Shown piece by piece: positions 61,426 through 64,000 of a stretch of 64,000 nucleotides of DNA; position 1 is the first letter of the stretch; each line of letters begins with the position of its first letter. Under the pieces are notes generated by a model. It did no database searches. It saw only the letters and a list, made by a program, of their open reading frames with translations, and was not told where the DNA came from. Location: the NCBI GenBank assembly GCA_964521255.1, contig CAZFRM010000003.1, positions 62,001-126,000 of the forward strand. The letters are read 5' to 3'. Both the position numbers and the translations under genes were made by a program. This DNA is from ZC4RG29 sp964521255 (GTDB taxonomy: Bacteria > Bacteroidota > Bacteroidia > Cytophagales > Cyclobacteriaceae).

Positions 61426-62278
61426 CTATTGGAATAGATGCATTAAAACAAACTCACCTATACGTTTACCTTGAATCACTCCATTCTCGCATGCATCACG
61501 AAAATGAATCCCACCGTATAATCGGGAAATGGCAGCTTCGTTAGAAGCGTCGAAAAAAGAATTGAAATGTCGCTCCGGTAAACCAAAGTATACTTCAGAG
61601 GTATCCGTGAATTCAAAATTATCACCAAAAAAATAAGTAAGTACAACACCAACAGAAGCAGATACAACGCTGTGGCCACTGGTATACTCAGGAAACGGAG
61701 GCGTTTGTAACAGGGGTCGCCATGCCGGGTCTATTAATTTATTGATAGCGGCCTCCGGCCTGATCCGGTCACTGAAATATTTTTCCTGCCAGCAACTAAT
61801 GAAAGCGTCATGTAACGTAATGGCTACTACAGAATGGAAAAAGATAGCAGAATCAAGAGACACATTTGCCGTCTTACACGCAATGCCTGTAATTCCCATC
61901 CAATGCCCGCCCGGAGAAATTTTCTTCAGGCCAATTGCCATATGACCTGAATACGTTACGACGAAAGGGTTGCAATCCCAGAAGGCGGCAATTTCTTTTT
62001 GTTCAGTTGTTAAATTATTTCCTGTGGTATAAACTTCAACCATCTGTTTGTAGAATGAAGAGGTTGAATCTCTACTGAATTTTGCCGGAGGTAACGGGAC
62101 GCTGCAAAAAAAACTTTTTCTGTGTGCTTTTTACAAATGTGGCATTACACATCTTTTCCTGGCTCTGTTTTGCTGGAAAACAGCATCCAAGCTTCCATGT
62201 TAAATTGGAACAATCTGGCACCACGATTCTTGGGGTGACTGCTTTCCGGTTCGTCTTTGGCAACCGTTTATCTGACAA
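61426..62278 (-). pseudogene. vanadium-dependent haloperoxidase remnant (C-terminal half, frameshift)
   Basis: The frame at 61426-62043 encodes the C-terminal half of a vanadium haloperoxidase/PAP2-type enzyme: EVYTTGNNLTTEQKEIAAFW, the vanadate site KYFSDRIRP, PEYTSGHSVVSASVG and ISRLYGGIHF. Homology-like sequence continues upstream of the only Met without any start codon (CSVPLPPAKFSRDSTSSFYK, then TAA), and another frame at 62072-62278 seems to continue it past a run of eight T. Even so, about 150 N-terminal residues are missing, and cysS starts at 62321. It looks like a truncated, frameshifted relic, unless the sequence itself is in error. Confidence 0.65.
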
Positions 62279-62320
62279 TCAGCAAAAGTTCTACTATTTT
62301 CGGGCCGTCAATAAATACTT

Positions 62321-63829
62321 ATGAAAGTAGCAGTACAGTTTCCCGTTTCGATCTCTAATTCCTTAAGCGGTAAAAAGGAACGCTTCGAATCCCTGAGCCC
62401 AGGGAGTATTGGAATCTATGTGTGCGGACCAACAGTCTATAATGACGTACATCTTGGAAACGTAAGAACCTTTCTCACCTTCGATACCGTAACGAGATAT
62501 TTCAGATTTCTGGGTTATAATGTGCGCTACGTCAGAAACATAACCGATGTAGGGCACCTGGAGAATGACGCTGATGAAGGAGAGGATAAAATCTCAAAGA
62601 AAGCCCGGCTTGAAAAAGTTGAACCCATGGAAATTGTGCAACTGTACACGAACGGATTTCATGAAGTTATGCGTCAGTTTAACATTTTACCGCCCAGCAT
62701 AGAACCATCTGCGACAGGTCACATTATCGAGCAAATTGAAATTATTAGAAAACTCATTGAAAATGGAAAAGCCTATGAAGTTAACGGCTCAGTCTATTTT
62801 GATGTGACTAAATATAATGTAGACCATAACTATGGAATTCTCTCCGGAAGAAATATAGAAGATCTAATGGAGAGCGGGCGTAAGCTGGATAGCCAGGATG
62901 AAAAAAGAAATAAAGTAGACTTTGCCCTTTGGAAAAAAGCATCACCCTCTCACATTATGCGATGGCCATCGCCATGGAGTGACGGTTTTCCCGGCTGGCA
63001 TATCGAATGCACCGTGATGAGTACAAGGTACCTTGGCGAGACATTCGATATCCACGGTGGTGGAATGGATCTTAAATTCCCTCACCATGAGTGTGAGATC
63101 GCCCAGGCAGTAGCGGCTACAGGAAAACAACCCGTTCGTTATTGGCTACATTCCAATATGCTTACCGTTAATGGACAAAAAATGAGTAAATCATTAGGCA
63201 ACTCTTTTCTGCCAAGCGAGTTGTTTTCAGGAAATCATCCTCTTCTGCAAAAGGGGTTCTCTCCTATGACGGTCCGATTCTTCATGTTGCAATCGCATTA
63301 TTCCAGCACACTGGATTTTTCAAATGATGCATTACTTGCTGCAGAGAAAGGGTTTAAGAAACTGGTGAATGCGTTAACGGTTCTAAAAAAACTCACATAC
63401 AATGGAGAAGGAAAATCCATTAGCAAAGAACTATCGGAGGACCTTAACCGACAGGTAGAGGAATGTTATCTTAACATGAGCGACGACTTCAATACCGCTA
63501 AAGTGTTGGCTGTTCTTTTTGAAATGTCATCCCGTATTAATGATCTGAAATCAGGAAATATAAAATTTGAATCGATAAGCCCTGAAACCTTTGATAACTT
63601 TAAGAACACCTACATAAGTTTTATGGAAGATGTACTTGGACTACACGAGGAGGAAGTTCAGGATCACGATAAGCTTGACGGTATAATTAATGTTCTCATT
63701 GAACTTCGGAAAAAAGCAAGACAAGACAGGAATTTCGCTCTCTCTGACAAAATCAGGGATGATCTTAAAAGACTAGGCGTTCAGTTAATGGATGGTAAAG
63801 ATGGTGAAATGAGTTATGTGATTGAGTAG
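62321..63829 (+). CDS. cysS: cysteinyl-tRNA synthetase
   Basis: A 502-residue class I aminoacyl-tRNA synthetase that charges tRNA-Cys. Signatures: HLGN at residues 44-47 (HIGH), KMSKS at 287-291, and zinc ligands C35, C230, H255 and E259 with the same spacing as in the E. coli enzyme. The C-terminal anticodon-binding helices (RKKARQDRNFALSDKIRDDL) are complete. It stands alone, divergent from the haloperoxidase remnant. Confidence 0.97.
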   Translation: MKVAVQFPVSISNSLSGKKERFESLSPGSIGIYVCGPTVYNDVHLGNVRTFLTFDTVTRYFRFLGYNVRYVRNITDVGHLENDADEGEDKISKKARLEKVEPMEIVQLYTNGFHEVMRQFNILPPSIEPSATGHIIEQIEIIRKLIENGKAYEVNGSVYFDVTKYNVDHNYGILSGRNIEDLMESGRKLDSQDEKRNKVDFALWKKASPSHIMRWPSPWSDGFPGWHIECTVMSTRYLGETFDIHGGGMDLKFPHHECEIAQAVAATGKQPVRYWLHSNMLTVNGQKMSKSLGNSFLPSELFSGNHPLLQKGFSPMTVRFFMLQSHYSSTLDFSNDALLAAEKGFKKLVNALTVLKKLTYNGEGKSISKELSEDLNRQVEECYLNMSDDFNTAKVLAVLFEMSSRINDLKSGNIKFESISPETFDNFKNTYISFMEDVLGLHEEEVQDHDKLDGIINVLIELRKKARQDRNFALSDKIRDDLKRLGVQLMDGKDGEMSYVIE

Positions 63830-63833
63830 TGTT

Positions 63834-63934
63834 TTTCCCGCAGATTTGCGCTGATTAAAATACTGCGCAGATCAACGCAGATAAAGATTCCGCGCTAAAT
63901 CAGCGTGCATTCAATCTGCGACATCAGCGGGAAA
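63834..63934. repeat. CGCAGAT-word repeat block
   Basis: Between cysS and the last gene lies a block of words CGCAGATTTGCGCTGATT, CTGCGCAGATCAACGCAGAT, CTAAATCAGCGTGCATTC and AATCTGCGACATCAGCGGG, framed by TTTCCCGC (63834-63841) and GCGGGAAA (63927-63934). It ends 25 bases before a GxxExxY-type start codon. Confidence 0.7.
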
Positions 63935-63958
63935 ATATTTTTTTATACTGTTGGCAAT

Positions 63959-64000
63959 ATGGAAGAAAATGAAATATCGTACGCCATTCGTGGTTGTATT
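63959..64000 (+). CDS. GxxExxY-type protein, 5-prime end only
   Basis: The last 14 codons of the window read MEENEISYAIRGCI, which matches the start of GxxExxY proteins (typically M-x-E-N-E-I-S-Y, then an I-x-G-x-I helix) as I remember the family. The gene runs off the window. The function of the family is not known; it is often found in repeat-rich intergenic surroundings in Bacteroidota (recalled, not verified). Confidence 0.6.
   Translation, partial: MEENEISYAIRGCI

Noticed and set aside
62072..62278. 68-residue minus-strand ORF as an independent gene
   Set aside because: No signal, no family; it more likely represents the shifted upstream part of the haloperoxidase remnant.
63834..63934. 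Replication origin or tRNA cluster in the CGCAGAT block
   Set aside because: No DnaA boxes, no cloverleaf and no T-loop (GGTTCGAATCC-like) sequence; the words fit a dispersed repeat.

Overview
The window looks like the chromosome of a Bacteroidota bacterium, most likely order Cytophagales; the phylum is firm, the order is inference. Support comes from a SusC/SusD pair, HmuY-type heme acquisition, a DUF5117-type metalloprotease, large FG-GAP/ASPIC lipoproteins, roughly 40% GC, weak Shine-Dalgarno signals, and promoters of the TAnnTTTG (-7) type ahead of the SRP RNA and the heme operon. No tRNA, rRNA, CRISPR array, phage or insertion sequence was recognised.

Layout. 0-3 kb: acetyltransferase, small ORF, a MITE-like hairpin, the 4.5S/SRP RNA, a transaldolase-family aldolase and an FtsE-like ATPase. 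2.8-8.7 kb (minus): a carbohydrate block of GH53 endo-galactanase, a large clan GH-A enzyme, and a mutarotase, lactonase and dehydrogenase set that fits oxidative L-fucose (or L-rhamnose) breakdown. 8.7-14.4 kb (plus): acetyltransferase, a reduced Bat-like VWA/TPR cluster, thiolase and a MORN-type repeat protein. 14.5-17.6 kb (minus): a small VSKGV-repeat secreted protein and a two-component system. 17.6-26.3 kb (minus): a complete heme uptake operon hmuTUV-S-R-Y followed by a small zinc-finger-like protein and a ChaN-like protein. 26.5-30.6 kb: orphan response regulator, ferritin and metalloprotease. 30.6-32.3 kb: Nudix and TPR lipoprotein. 32.4-40.0 kb (plus): all histidine genes hisGDCBHAFIE behind a His-rich leader peptide and attenuator. 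40-48 kb: mixed genes (disulfide-less flavoprotein, histidine kinase with an extra C-terminal domain, PAP2 phosphatase, riboflavin synthase, a small regulator operon, DUF72). 48.2-61.2 kb (minus): SusC, SusD, two giant FG-GAP/ASPIC lipoproteins and a tandem-FKBP lipoprotein, with no glycosidase. 61.4-64 kb: a haloperoxidase remnant, cysS, and the start of a GxxExxY-type gene.

Regulation worth noting: the heme operon and the ferritin gene share a near-identical 17-base box (TTTAGAATTAATCYAAA), which in the heme operon sits on the predicted transcription start. The his operon carries a 25-codon leader peptide with five consecutive His codons, an antiterminator pairing and a U-tract terminator. 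The susC upstream region has clustered palindromes.

A second theme is the intergenic DNA: at least seven families of short palindromic or word-like repeats (ATTAGC, CTTTGTG/CTTCGTGG, CGCAGAT, TTCTGC, CCCCTAAAGGGG, CCCTCCAAGGG, and GGCCTCA..CTCC/GGAG elements) fill gaps, including gaps inside the his operon. Two copies of one family share a core but have different, perfectly self-complementary arms. These repeats, the shared iron box and the SusCD-ASPIC-FKBP locus are the best candidates for something not yet well described.
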